Assembly: GCA_947466075.1 (NCBI GenBank)
Contig: CANIBP010000042.1
Coordinates: 1-59,476 of the forward strand
Length of the DNA: 59,476 nucleotides
Reading direction: 5' to 3'
From: Verrucomicrobiaceae bacterium
GTDB taxonomy: Bacteria; Verrucomicrobiota; Verrucomicrobiia; Verrucomicrobiales; Verrucomicrobiaceae
The position numbers were made by a program, and so were the translations under genes. The first letter of the stretch is position 1, and every line of letters begins with the position of its first letter. This document shows, piece by piece, positions 50,821-59,358 of this stretch. The notes below the pieces were generated by a model. It searched no databases and was not told the origin of the DNA. It saw nothing but the letters and a program-made list of their open reading frames with translations.

Positions 50821-53800
50821 TGCAAATAGAAGAACTCATTCGAGTTCAGCAGCGCATGGCACAGATCGGTCAGTGCTTCGCGATTCGGATCGAGTGCGCC
50901 GCTGGCTTTCGTCGGTGCGGCGCTGGACTCCCAAGTCCAGCGGCTTTCGGCGGGGGCTTTTTCCATGGTAATGGCTTGGTCGGCGGAAATATCAGCGATG
51001 CAGCTAGGATCGCTGTTCACAGTCCAGCTCATGAGCTTTCCTGCGTCAAGTTGGCCTGCGCGGAGGGCCACGCGGGCGATGGGGCCGTCCCAGAGGCTGC
51101 GTTTGTCGATCTCGCGGCCACCGACATACAAGGCGCGGTCTTTGTTGATGTAACTGCCGACGATTTGATGCGGGACGGTGATGGTTTGCATCGCTGCATT
51201 CGCATCACTCAAATCACGGGCGTAAAAGGTGACGGTGCCGCCGAAGGTCTGACCGGCGGCGGGATGGTTGTCGATGCTGGCGGCGACGTAGTAGGGCTTG
51301 CCGACGGGGATGCGCAGGCCGGAGGCGACAACTTCATACGCGGGGCTGCCTTGGAAATCCGAGCCGCTGAGCTGGACGATGAGGTTGTTGGGCTTGTGTG
51401 CGGATTTTTCACTCGTGACGCCGAGGGACCAGCCGGGCTTGGTTTTATCGTTATCCCAACGTGATGCGATGGTGCGCACGGTGCCATCGGGATAGAGTGA
51501 GTTGAGCTTCACGACCGCCTCAATGGCGAATTGATCGCTCTCGACCTTGCCTTCGAGGTTCACGCGCAGTTTTTCGTTCGCGGTGCCGGGTTGGAGGAGA
51601 AAGGTCTTCGTGGTGCGTGCGGCGGGATTCGGGCCGAAGAACTTCTGCGCATCCGCGAGCGGTGTGGAGACGGGCGGTGGCGGTGGAGACTCGCGCTGAA
51701 GCATGCTGCGCTGAGATTTGAGGAAGGCGAGTGCTGCAGTGCTCTCCTGCTTCGTGGGTTGGCGTGCAAAGGCGAGCGCGTAGGCGCTAGCGATGCGTTT
51801 CACATCGTCCTTGGGCTCTTCTTTGATCAATCGGGCCGACATGGCGCGTGCGCGGTCGAGCGGCCAGTCGCCATTGACCATGAGAAGGCTCTGCGTGGCC
51901 GTGGTGGTGGCTTGGCGCTCGGGCGTGCTCTGGAATCCGGGCGGTGCATCGAGACTAGCGAGGAAATCATCCGGCGTGTTGCGCATCTTGCGCAGGTAGA
52001 GGCTGCGGCGTGGCTTGGACTTCTCCACGCCTTCGCCGCCGACCGTGAGATCGATTTCGCCACTGGCAGTGAGCATGGAATCGCGTGCCTGCTCCGCATC
52101 GAGTCGGCGCGGACTGTAGCGCCAGAGCAGGCGGTTTTCGGGATCTTTGAGCAGCGCGTCTTTATCGCTCGCGGTGCTCTGCTGGTAGGTGGCGCTGGCC
52201 ATGATGAGCTTGTGCAGCGTCTTCAATTTCCAACCGCTCTTGATGAACTCGCTGGTGAGCCAGTCGAGCAGCTCAGGATGCGAAGGTTTGTCGCCGAGAC
52301 GGCCAAAGTCGCTGGCGGTGGTGGTGATGCCTTTGCCAAAATGATACTGCCACACGCGGTTCACGATGACGCGGGCGGTGAGCGGGTTCTGCGGGCTGGT
52401 GAGCCAGTTCGCGAGCACCGTGCGGCGTCCGCTGGTGAGTGCGTCGGGCTTTGCAGCGGGGATTTCGGCGTCCTTGGAATCGAGGATGGTCAGGAAGCCA
52501 GGTGCTGTAGCAACGACGCCTGCTTTGCGTGATGAGAACTTCGCGGGCAGAGCGGTCGGGCCCGTTTCGCCGACGGCGAGCGTGGGAATGAGTGGCTTCG
52601 GCTTCAAATGGGCAAACTCGGCAAGCTTGGCTTGTGCTTCGCGATACTGCGTGGCTTCTGGTTCCTTCAACTTGTCGGCTTTGTAGCGCTCCCGCTCATA
52701 ATAGACCTGACGGCCTGCAAGTTGGACGATCTGCTCTTCATATGGTGTGCGTTGCTCGCGTGACTTGGCAAACATGGCCTGAATCTCCTCGGGGAACTTC
52801 GTGATGGCGTTTTTTTGCGCATTGGTGACTTTCGGCTCGACGATGCCATCAATGACGGCACGTGGCTCCTTGGTGGCTTCTTCCCATGCTTTGAGTTTGG
52901 CCGCGTAGTCGTCGAGTTGTGCCTGCGTGGCGAAGAGCTTGTCCTCCGCCCAAGTAATGTTCGAAAGGAAGGCCTGCAGGCGATAATAGTCCTTTTGCAG
53001 GATGGGATCGAACTTGTGGTCGTGGCATTGCGCGCACTGCACACTGACGCCCATGAAGACATCCGCAGTCACGTCGGTGACTTCGTTCATGATGAGCTTC
53101 CACTGCCCTTCGGAGTCACGCTGATTGTATTCGTAGATCGTGTGACGCAGGAAGCCGGTAGCGGTGAGCAAATCGAGATCATCAGCGGTTTGCGGCACCG
53201 TCTTGCCTTTCGCATAAAGCATCTCGTCACCCGCAAGCTGCTCGCGCACAAACTGGTCGTAAGGCTTGTCGTTGTTGAGCGAGCGCACGACGTAATCGCG
53301 ATAAGGCCACACATTCGGGCGATACGCGTCAAGGCGATAGCCCTCACTCTCCGCGTAGCGCACGAGATCGAGCCAATGCTGCGCCCAGCGCTCGCCGTAG
53401 CGTGGAGAATCGAGCAAGCGGTCAATGAGCTTCGCATAGGCTCCATTCGACGCATAAGACTCATGCACGAAGGCCTCCATTTCTTGCGGCGTCGGCGGCA
53501 AGCCAGTCAGATCAAAGGTGGCACGACGAATAAACGCCACCGGATCAGCCGCAGACGAAGGCTTGAGGCCGTTCTCGGCGAGCTTGGCCTGCACAAAGGC
53601 ATCGATCGGCGATGCGGCCTTGGATGCAGGAACGGGCGGTGACTTCACCGGCACGAAGGACCACCACTTCTTATCGTCCTCGGTGATGTCTCCAGGTTTG
53701 CGCGATGGTTTGGCTGCTGCGACTTCCGCCTCAGGCCACGGAGCACCCATGGCGATCCATTTCTTCAAAATCTCGATCTTCGCCGAACTGAGCTTGCCAT

Positions 53801-54080
53801 CGGGCGGCATCTCCATGTCGGGATCTTCGTAATTCACCAGCTTGATGAGCAAAGACGCATCCGGCTTGTGCGGAACGATGGCGGGGCCCGTTTCGCCGCC
53901 TTGCAGGATGTAAGGCAGGTTATCGAGGCGCAATCCACCTTTGTGCTTCTGCGGGCCGTGGCACTCCTGACAGGCCTCGACGAGCAGCGGGCGCACATCC
54001 TTTTCGAAAAACTTCAACGACTCCGCATTCGGGGCGGCGACGGCGGCTGTGGCGGTGATGAGGAAAAGGGCGCGAATCAT
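50817..54080 (-). CDS. PSCyt1/DUF1549/DUF1553 protein with LamG-like domain
   Basis: A 1087-residue exported protein with a signal peptide (about 1-16). It carries PSCyt1 with haem motif CQECHGPQKHKGGLR (about residue 35), DUF1549 with FIRRATFDLTGLPPTPQEME (about 184) and a second haem motif CAQCHDHKFDP (about 348). DUF1553 (about 555-770) begins with TSPQNPLTARVIVNRVWQYH. A C-terminal LamG/concanavalin-like sandwich (about 830-1060) has VKLNSLYPDGTVRTIASRWD. It is longer than the protein at 29828-32230 because of the LamG domain. Such proteins are thought to bind and help degrade sulfated or complex polysaccharides, without proven activity. Its stop overlaps the sigma-70 gene; upstream it shares a divergent control region with the ECF operon. 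Confidence 0.9.
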   Translation of the reverse strand: MIRALFLITATAAVAAPNAESLKFFEKDVRPLLVEACQECHGPQKHKGGLRLDNLPYILQGGETGPAIVPHKPDASLLIKLVNYEDPDMEMPPDGKLSSAKIEILKKWIAMGAPWPEAEVAAAKPSRKPGDITEDDKKWWSFVPVKSPPVPASKAASPIDAFVQAKLAENGLKPSSAADPVAFIRRATFDLTGLPPTPQEMEAFVHESYASNGAYAKLIDRLLDSPRYGERWAQHWLDLVRYAESEGYRLDAYRPNVWPYRDYVVRSLNNDKPYDQFVREQLAGDEMLYAKGKTVPQTADDLDLLTATGFLRHTIYEYNQRDSEGQWKLIMNEVTDVTADVFMGVSVQCAQCHDHKFDPILQKDYYRLQAFLSNITWAEDKLFATQAQLDDYAAKLKAWEEATKEPRAVIDGIVEPKVTNAQKNAITKFPEEIQAMFAKSREQRTPYEEQIVQLAGRQVYYERERYKADKLKEPEATQYREAQAKLAEFAHLKPKPLIPTLAVGETGPTALPAKFSSRKAGVVATAPGFLTILDSKDAEIPAAKPDALTSGRRTVLANWLTSPQNPLTARVIVNRVWQYHFGKGITTTASDFGRLGDKPSHPELLDWLTSEFIKSGWKLKTLHKLIMASATYQQSTASDKDALLKDPENRLLWRYSPRRLDAEQARDSMLTASGEIDLTVGGEGVEKSKPRRSLYLRKMRNTPDDFLASLDAPPGFQSTPERQATTTATQSLLMVNGDWPLDRARAMSARLIKEEPKDDVKRIASAYALAFARQPTKQESTAALAFLKSQRSMLQRESPPPPPVSTPLADAQKFFGPNPAARTTKTFLLQPGTANEKLRVNLEGKVESDQFAIEAVVKLNSLYPDGTVRTIASRWDNDKTKPGWSLGVTSEKSAHKPNNLIVQLSGSDFQGSPAYEVVASGLRIPVGKPYYVAASIDNHPAAGQTFGGTVTFYARDLSDANAAMQTITVPHQIVGSYINKDRALYVGGREIDKRSLWDGPIARVALRAGQLDAGKLMSWTVNSDPSCIADISADQAITMEKAPAESRWTWESSAAPTKASGALDPNREALTDLCHALLNSNEFFYLQ

Positions 54081-54113
54081 GGTTCTGACAATAGAGTGAA
54101 CTGCATGGGGCTA

Positions 54114-54137
54114 TTGGACATGATTTTTTCTGTCCAA
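54114..54137. promoter_or_regulatory. TTGGACA...TGTCCAA inverted repeat in divergent control region
   Basis: TTGGACA (54114-54120) and TGTCCAA (54131-54137) form a perfect seven-base inverted repeat with a 10-base spacer. One half reads TGTCCAA towards the ECF sigma gene (57 bases before its ATG), the other towards the DUF1549/1553 gene (33 bases before its start). The half facing the ECF gene extends to TTTCTGTCCAAA (54127-54138), identical to a 12-mer upstream of the DUF1501 gene. Confidence 0.65.
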
Positions 54138-54194
54138 AGTCCCACCGCAGCCGCCTATTGTGTACGACTGCCGCTTCCACGATGTTTCCGCGCC

Positions 54195-54725
54195 ATGCCT
54201 GACACCGACCGCACCCAGGAATTTCTCGAACTGCTCACGCACCATGACCGTGCGTTGGGAGTCTATGTTTACAGCATGGTGCCGCAGCCGCATGATGCGG
54301 ATGACATCCTGCAGCAGACGAAGATGATCCTGTGGCGCTGCTTTGATCAGTTCGAGACAGGCACAAACTTTCTCGCTTGGGCGCGGAAAACGGCGTTTCA
54401 TCAGGTGCTGACGCATCGTCGTCAGAAAAAGCGCGAGGCGACGCCGCTGAGCGATGAAATCCTGGAACTGCTGCACGACGAGGTCTCCAGGCTGAGCGAC
54501 ACTGGTGACCGCCGCCGCGATGCCTTGCGTGCCTGTGTGATGAAGTTACCCGCAGCGCATCGCCAACTGGTCACACTACGCTATTACGAAGATCTGGAGA
54601 TCGACGGCGTGGCCGAGCACATCCGCAGCACGGCGGGAGCTGTGTATCGTGCGCTGAGCCGCATTCGCATGAGTTTGATGACCTGCGTGGAAAAGAAACT
54701 GCAACTGGAAGGAGCTGAAGCATGA
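54195..54725 (+). CDS. ECF-type RNA polymerase sigma factor
   Basis: A 176-residue ECF sigma factor. Region 2 spans about 8-75 (PQPHDADDILQQTKMILWRC, LAWARKTAFHQVLTHRRQKK) and region 4 about 110-165 (KLPAAHRQLVTLRYYEDLEI, then the helix-turn-helix region VAEHIRSTAGAVYRALSRIR). The ATG at 54195 is preferred: upstream in-frame ATGs (from 53868) lie across the divergent promoter region and inside the opposite gene. Its stop overlaps the FecR-type gene by four bases (ATGA), the usual sigma/anti-sigma coupling. It belongs to the ECF type common in Planctomycetes and Verrucomicrobia beside cytochrome-domain proteins. Confidence 0.93.
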   Translation: MPDTDRTQEFLELLTHHDRALGVYVYSMVPQPHDADDILQQTKMILWRCFDQFETGTNFLAWARKTAFHQVLTHRRQKKREATPLSDEILELLHDEVSRLSDTGDRRRDALRACVMKLPAAHRQLVTLRYYEDLEIDGVAEHIRSTAGAVYRALSRIRMSLMTCVEKKLQLEGAEA

Positions 54726-56137
54726 AGCCTGCGGATCAATTTCGACTTTTGGAGCTGTCTGAGCGTTATGCGGATGAAAAACTCAGTGCGATGGAGATTT
54801 CCGCGCTGGAAGCCGAATTGCGTGACAACGCGGACGCTCGCACCTTTTTCGCGAAGGCGCTGCATCAACGTGCGGAGCTGATTTTTGACGATTCGTGGCA
54901 AACGCAGGCCGCAGCGCAGGGTAAACCTACGTCGAAGCCGATTTGGTGGCGTCATGCGATCACTGCGGCTGCCGCAGCGTGTGTGACGTTTGGCATCTTC
55001 TGGCTGCAAAGCAGACGCGATGGCACGGTGGCAACGCTGATTCGTTCCCAGCAGTGCCAATGGGCCGGAAGCAGTTTGCCGACGGTGGAAGGCGCGCGTT
55101 TGAAGCCCGGCATGCTCGATTTGATCGAAGGTTTGGCCGTGCTGCGCTTCGACAGCGGCGCAGAACTCGTTCTCGAAGCTCCTGCGACGGTGGAAGTGCT
55201 CGACGCAATGAATTGCAAACTTCGTCGTGGCACACTCGTCGCTGAAGTGCCGCCGCAGGCGAAGGGTTTCAGCATTGATACGAAGGACGCCAAGGTCATC
55301 GACTGGGGCACCAAATTCGGCATCAGCGCTGGTGAGGATGGCAAATTCATGGTGCAGGTGCTCGAAGGTCTTGTGGAAGTTGATGACAAATCCGGCACCG
55401 CTACAAAGAAGCTCGAAAAAGGCCAGCGCGTGGATCGTGGTTGGTCGAAGAGTCTCTTAAACCCTGCTGGGGACGACCCCGAGCCGAACCGCTGGCAGCC
55501 GACGACCGTGATGGACGCGGGCGACGGCTGGCAGGCGATCACCACGGCTTTTGGCCGTGGCAAGGACAGCTACATCCAGTCATCCGACAAAACGTCCGGC
55601 GATTTTGGCCAGCATCCGTTCCTCCGGGTGAAACGCAGTATCGAAGCTAAGCCGGAACTGAGCCGCAAGGGCTACATCGCATTTGATTTAAGTAAGTTCA
55701 GCGGGCGGCGCATCAATGAAGCGGAGCTTGTGCTCACCATTGAGCCGAGCGAGCTCGGCTTTGCCAGCTTCGTGCCAGACAGCATTTTCGTTGTCTATGG
55801 CGTGCTGGATGAAGCGGCGGATGCCTGGGAAGAGAACGGTCTGACCTGGCAGCAGGCACCCGCACAAGATCCTTCACAGGCAGAGCTTCATCTGCCAGTT
55901 GCAACAAAGGTGAAACGCCTTGGCACGTTCGAGATCGCTCAGGGCATCAACCGTGGCACACGGAAGCTGCGTGGCAAAGACCTCGTTGATTTTCTGGCTG
56001 CCGACACCAATCAGATCGCCACGCTCATCATCTGCCGCGAGACGAATGAATCCGCCGCTAGCGGCTTGGTACATGCCTTTGCGACGAAAGAGAACGACAC
56101 GCGCTCCGCGCCGATGCTGCGGGTTAAGTTGAAGTAA
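54722..56137 (+). CDS. FecR-domain regulator with DNRLRE-like C-terminal domain
   Basis: A 471-residue membrane protein coupled to the ECF gene. The cytoplasmic part (about 1-75) includes LLELSERYADEKLSAMEISA, the anti-sigma helix. One membrane segment (about 78-98, AITAAAAACVTFGIFWLQ) follows. A FecR beta domain (about 100-245) contains FDSGAELVLEAPATVEVLDA and FSIDTKDAKVIDWGTKFGIS. The C-terminal half (about 265-471) is a DNRLRE-like beta sandwich (YIAFDLSKFSGRRINEAELV, then VYGVLDEAADAWEENGLTW), a fold found on exported carbohydrate-associated proteins. Inference: it senses a polysaccharide outside the membrane and controls the ECF sigma. It ends three bases before the convergent DUF1501 gene. 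Confidence 0.9.
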   Translation: MKPADQFRLLELSERYADEKLSAMEISALEAELRDNADARTFFAKALHQRAELIFDDSWQTQAAAQGKPTSKPIWWRHAITAAAAACVTFGIFWLQSRRDGTVATLIRSQQCQWAGSSLPTVEGARLKPGMLDLIEGLAVLRFDSGAELVLEAPATVEVLDAMNCKLRRGTLVAEVPPQAKGFSIDTKDAKVIDWGTKFGISAGEDGKFMVQVLEGLVEVDDKSGTATKKLEKGQRVDRGWSKSLLNPAGDDPEPNRWQPTTVMDAGDGWQAITTAFGRGKDSYIQSSDKTSGDFGQHPFLRVKRSIEAKPELSRKGYIAFDLSKFSGRRINEAELVLTIEPSELGFASFVPDSIFVVYGVLDEAADAWEENGLTWQQAPAQDPSQAELHLPVATKVKRLGTFEIAQGINRGTRKLRGKDLVDFLAADTNQIATLIICRETNESAASGLVHAFATKENDTRSAPMLRVKLK

Positions 56138-56140
56138 GTC

Positions 56141-57595
56141 TTACGCCCGGATCTTTGTGTAAGGATTGCCTTCGTTCATATCGATGCGCTCGGGACGACC
56201 TTTGTGTGTGTAAACGAGGCGTGTGTGGTCGATGCCCATCAGATGCAGGATGGTGGCGTGCAGATCGTGGACGTGGAGTTTGTCTTCGACAGCGCGAAGA
56301 CCGAGTTCGTCGGTGGTGCCGATGGTGGTGCCGGCCTTGACGCCGCCACCTGCCATCCACATGGTAAAGCCGGTAGGATTGTGGTCACGACCATCACCTT
56401 TTTCACTCATTGGTGTGCGGCCGAATTCGCCGCCCCAAATGACGAGGGTTTCATCCAGCAGGCCGCGGGATTTGAGATCGCGCAGCAGGCCGGCGACAGG
56501 TTTGTCCTGCTCACCGCAGTATTTCGTGTGATTTGCTTCGATCTTGTCATGCGCATCCCACTTGCTGCCGCTGCCGTGGTAGAGTTGCACAAAGCGAACA
56601 CCGCGCTCGACGAGGCGGCGTGCGAGGAGGCAGTTGCGGCCCATGACTTCGGTCTTTGGATCGTCAATGCCGTAGAGTTTCTTGATGGCTTCCGATTCGC
56701 CCTTGAGATCGACAGCCTCGGGTGCTTCGGCCTGCATGCGGAAAGCGAGTTCGTAGGCGCGGATGCGGGCATCGAGCTCGGTGTTGTCGGTGCGGTTGGC
56801 GCCAAAGTCGCGATTGAGCTTGTTGAGAAAGCTGAGCTTGCCGTTTTGACGTGCAGAACTGATCCCTTTGGGCGTGGCTAGGTTAGCGATGGGAGTGACT
56901 CCACCTTCAAACTCGACGCCTTGATACGTCGCAGGCATGAAGCCTGAGCCCCAATTGCGCACGCCATTGACCACCTGGGTTTCGGTGTCCTTGATGACAA
57001 CGAAAGCAGGCAGATTGCGGTTTTCAGTGCCGAGACCGTAATTTACCCAGGAACCTAGTGAAGGACGACCACCGAAGATGCTGCCGGTGTTCATCTGGCA
57101 CACGCCGCCGGCATGATTGATGCCGCTGGAGACGCAGGAACGGACGACACAGAGATCATCGGCCATCTGCGCGGTGTGCGGCAGCCAGTCGGAGATCCAC
57201 AGGCCGCTTTGGCCGTGTTGTTTCCATTCGCGCTTGTCGGCGAGGAGTGGGGCGCGGCTCTCGCCCATCGCGGTGATGACGGTGCCGAAGCTGTCTGGTA
57301 GTGACTGCCTTGCCAATTGACGCAGGAGTGGTTTGGGATCGAAGAGGTCGAGGTGGCTGGGGCCACCCTCCATGAAGAGGAAGATCACGCTATTCGCTTT
57401 GCCAGCTTTGTGCGCGAGTTTTGAAGCCTGAGGCGTGGCCGCTTGCCCACCTGCGTCCCCCAGCGCTGCCACAAGCGGGGATTCGCTCATGAGAGCCGAA
57501 AGCGCCAGCGCACCAAAGCCAGCACCACCACGGCGGAGGAAGTCACGGCGGTTGGTGAGGATTTCGTGGTGAGGAACGAGGGTGGGCTGGTTCAT
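56141..57595 (-). CDS. DUF1501 protein with Tat signal
   Basis: A 484-residue exported protein of the DUF1501 family. The N-terminus carries a twin-arginine signal (TNRRDFLRRGGAGFGALALS, about 14-33), so export is as a folded, possibly metal-bound protein. Conserved family segments are VIFLFMEGGPSHLDLFDPKP, CVVRSCVSSGINHAGGVCQM, RFVQLYHGSGSKWDAHD and VIWGGEFGRTPMSEKGDGRD; the fold is alkaline-phosphatase/sulfatase-like. In Planctomycetes and Verrucomicrobia these genes are commonly next to DUF1549/DUF1553 genes, as here. The ATG at 57595 is chosen because it starts the Tat signal; an in-frame ATG at 57883 is 96 codons upstream and overlaps the ssrA fragment. A TTTCTGTCCAAA element lies 28 bases upstream. 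Confidence 0.92.
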   Translation of the reverse strand: MNQPTLVPHHEILTNRRDFLRRGGAGFGALALSALMSESPLVAALGDAGGQAATPQASKLAHKAGKANSVIFLFMEGGPSHLDLFDPKPLLRQLARQSLPDSFGTVITAMGESRAPLLADKREWKQHGQSGLWISDWLPHTAQMADDLCVVRSCVSSGINHAGGVCQMNTGSIFGGRPSLGSWVNYGLGTENRNLPAFVVIKDTETQVVNGVRNWGSGFMPATYQGVEFEGGVTPIANLATPKGISSARQNGKLSFLNKLNRDFGANRTDNTELDARIRAYELAFRMQAEAPEAVDLKGESEAIKKLYGIDDPKTEVMGRNCLLARRLVERGVRFVQLYHGSGSKWDAHDKIEANHTKYCGEQDKPVAGLLRDLKSRGLLDETLVIWGGEFGRTPMSEKGDGRDHNPTGFTMWMAGGGVKAGTTIGTTDELGLRAVEDKLHVHDLHATILHLMGIDHTRLVYTHKGRPERIDMNEGNPYTKIRA

Positions 57596-57622
57596 GACAG
57601 AAAGAGGTCGTGAGGCGCAGAT

Positions 57623-57634
57623 TTTGGACAGAAA
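57623..57634 (-). promoter_or_regulatory. TTTCTGTCCAAA element of the DUF1501 gene
   Basis: Read on the minus strand this is TTTCTGTCCAAA, identical over 12 bases to the element at 54127-54138 in front of the ECF gene. It ends 28 bases before the DUF1501 start codon and is oriented towards the gene. It may be a promoter or operator element. Confidence 0.6.
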
Positions 57635-57729
57635 TTTATATCGGATGTTACGCAATATTAGACGACACGAGTCTGCTGTGTCTGTCGTCTCGGAGCCTTT
57701 AATTGAGTAGGCATCGCGAGATGTGAAAA

Positions 57730-57765
57730 TGGTGGAGGCGAGGGGAGTTGAACCCCTGTCTCGAA
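57730..57765 (-). ncRNA. ssrA: 3' fragment of tmRNA (ssrA), island attachment site
   Basis: Read on the minus strand these 36 bases end CGCCTCCACCA after an AGGGG-TTCAACT-CCCCT T-arm and the TTCGAGAC that precedes it in tmRNA. U70 (for the G3-U70 pair), discriminator A73 and encoded CCA fit an alanine-accepting tRNA-like domain. The closest pattern I know is the tmRNA 3' end (E. coli: GACGCGGGTTCAACTCCC). The rest of tmRNA, which should lie to the right, is replaced by an integrase gene. So this is a truncated copy left by insertion of a mobile element into the ssrA 3' end. A tRNA-Ala 3' end is the alternative. Confidence 0.75.
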
Positions 57766-57843
57766 TGGGGGGAGGGTTTTGCCGGGGCTTACTAAGGGAA
57801 GGGCAGGGATTCAACCGCCCGCGACACGGGCGTTTGCGGGCGA

Positions 57844-57863
57844 TGTTGCCAAATGTGTTGCCA
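57844..57863 (+). repeat. Direct repeat TGTTGCCA x2
   Basis: Two exact copies of TGTTGCCA start 12 bases apart and lie just upstream of the integrase gene. They share GTTGC with the repeat cluster downstream of the integrase (59120-59305), suggesting common binding by the recombinase or its accessory factor. Confidence 0.5.
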
Positions 57864-57900
57864 TTTTTTAAAAGTCCCGGCATGCTCGTTCCAGACGGAA

Positions 57901-59082
57901 ATGGCTTCGCTTAGACAACGGGGTAAAAACAAGATCTGGTACGCGCTGTTCCGCGATGCCAAGGGCGAGCTCGTGCAGCGGACGACGAAGCTGATCGATA
58001 AGCGCAAGGCGCAGGCGCTGGCGGATGAATGGGAAAAGATGGCGCGGCCGTCGATGCATGAGAGATCGGCGGAAAACATGCGGCGCGTGATCGCGGATCT
58101 GCACCGGCGCTTTCTGGGAACGGAGATGCCGACGATGACGGTGAAGGATTATTGCGAGACCTGGCTGAAGTCGAAGATGAATGAAGTGGGCGGCGACACG
58201 CTGAGTTTTTATCGGCACTCGACGACGCTGTTTTTGAAGCACCTGGGCGCGCGTGCTGAGCTGGATCTGTTCCGGCTGAACCGGGCTGACATCGTGGGCT
58301 TTCGCGATGCGGAGCGGCTGCGCGTGACGGCGAAGACGACGAATCATTCGCTCAAAGTGTTGCGCATGCTGTTCCGCCAGGCGCATGGGGATGGCTGGAC
58401 GCCGGAGAATCCTTGTGAAGGCGTGAAGGCGGTGCGCGAGGTGCGCAGTGACCGGACCCCGAAGCGTCCGTACACGGATGAAGAGTTCGCGGCGCTCATG
58501 GCCGTGGCCGATGAGGAGTGGCGGGCGATGATCATTCGCGGCTACTACACGGGACAGCGGTTGCTCGACATCGCGCTGATGACGGCCGCCAGTGAGGATC
58601 CGCATTTGGGCGTGGTGAAGTTCTGGAGCAGTAAGACGGATCTGCGCATCATCGTGGACATGGCGCCGCCGTATGTCGAGTGGGTGCTGGCGCAGCCGAG
58701 CACGGACAATCCGAAAGCGCCGCTGCACCCGCGCGCGTTCGCTAGTGTGAGCAAGCGCACGAAAAACCGCACGGTGACGTTGAGCAACCAGTTCACGCGG
58801 CTGCTGATGAAGGCCGGATTGCGCGAGAAGAAGCCGCACCGGAAGGTCGAGGGCGGTCCAGGCCGCGCCGGACGGCGCACGATGAATGCGCTGACGTGCC
58901 ACTCACTGCGTCACTCGATGGCCTCGGATCTGAGCAATGCCGGCGTGCCGCGCGCGGTGGTGATGGATCTGGTGGGCCATGAGTCGGTTGAGATCAACAT
59001 CGGCTACACGCATCACGACACGAAGACCAAGAAGGCGGCCGTGGCGAAACTGCGCGACATTACGCGGCTGGTGGGCGGCTGA
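57901..59082 (+). CDS. Tyrosine recombinase/integrase of a genomic island
   Basis: A 393-residue phage-type integrase. The N-terminal part (about 1-50) begins MASLRQRGKNKIWYALFRDA, an arm-binding-like domain; residues about 70-170 are the core-binding SAM-like domain (YCETWLKSKMNEVGGDTLSF). The catalytic domain has Arg220 (TGQRLLDIALM), His334 and Arg337 in CHSLRHS, His360 in LVGHESVE and nucleophile Tyr369 (GYTHHD), so the active site is complete. The ATG at 57901 starts the arm domain; an ATG 16 codons upstream (57853) overlaps the TGTTGCCA repeats. Lying beside the ssrA fragment, it is the enzyme that most likely inserted the island. Confidence 0.93.
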   Translation: MASLRQRGKNKIWYALFRDAKGELVQRTTKLIDKRKAQALADEWEKMARPSMHERSAENMRRVIADLHRRFLGTEMPTMTVKDYCETWLKSKMNEVGGDTLSFYRHSTTLFLKHLGARAELDLFRLNRADIVGFRDAERLRVTAKTTNHSLKVLRMLFRQAHGDGWTPENPCEGVKAVREVRSDRTPKRPYTDEEFAALMAVADEEWRAMIIRGYYTGQRLLDIALMTAASEDPHLGVVKFWSSKTDLRIIVDMAPPYVEWVLAQPSTDNPKAPLHPRAFASVSKRTKNRTVTLSNQFTRLLMKAGLREKKPHRKVEGGPGRAGRRTMNALTCHSLRHSMASDLSNAGVPRAVVMDLVGHESVEINIGYTHHDTKTKKAAVAKLRDITRLVGG

Positions 59083-59119
59083 ATAGATGAACTCAGGATC
59101 ATGCTTTGATTGCGACCCT

Positions 59120-59305
59120 GCAACGGCAGCGGTGCCGTGCAACGCTTGTGCGAAAATTCCAGGCTGCAACGCCCTTTCGCACAGGGCAGGGTGTTGCATT
59201 CGCGCAACGGGGCAATGACGAGTGCCAAAGCCTTTGTGATCAATGCGCTGTGGCAAGTGCTCGACAGGGTTTCAAAGCAGGTGTTGCACGATGCAACAGC
59301 GCAAC
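59120..59305. repeat. Cluster of GCAAC/GTTGC motifs
   Basis: GCAAC occurs at 59120, 59139, 59166, 59204, 59293 and 59301, and its complement GTTGC at 59193 and 59283. Four copies extend to GCAACG. The density is far above what chance would suggest in 186 bases. Candidates are integrase or excisionase arm sites, or a repeat-based replication or partition site of the element. Confidence 0.5.
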
Positions 59306-59337
59306 ACTTCCACGTACGTACGAACTAACGGTACCAA

Positions 59338-59355
59338 CCAACGTTAAAACGTTGG
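59338..59355. promoter_or_regulatory. Palindrome CCAACGTT-AA-AACGTTGG
   Basis: Eight-base perfect arms with a two-base centre. It lies directly before the open frame at the right edge, so it could be an operator for the next gene of the island. It is too compact to be a terminator and has no T-run. Confidence 0.4.
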
Positions 59356-59358
59356 CTG

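Larger units (their letters stand above)
57596..57900. other. Intergenic region with ssrA fragment and recombinase-site repeats
   Basis: These 305 bases contain the DUF1501 upstream element, the ssrA fragment, a GC-rich inverted repeat (CGCCCGC at 57816-57822 with GCGGGCG at 57836-57842) and two direct copies of TGTTGCCA (57844-57851 and 57856-57863) followed by a T-run. A frame through the fragment that would encode VEARGVEPLS is spurious. The repeats lie 37-85 bases before the integrase start and are candidates for integrase binding. Confidence 0.55.

Noticed and set aside
53868..54194. N-terminal extension of the ECF sigma factor
   Set aside because: The extra 109 codons overlap the opposite gene and the divergent promoter region and are not sigma-like.
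57730..57765. 3' end of tRNA-Ala instead of tmRNA
   Set aside because: The T-arm and acceptor would also fit, but the TTCGAGAC just before the T-arm matches tmRNA and integrases often use ssrA; kept as the alternative only.
57723..57914. Frame encoding MVEARGVEPLS over the ssrA fragment
   Set aside because: This is the well-known spurious translation of a reversed tRNA-like 3' end, not a protein.
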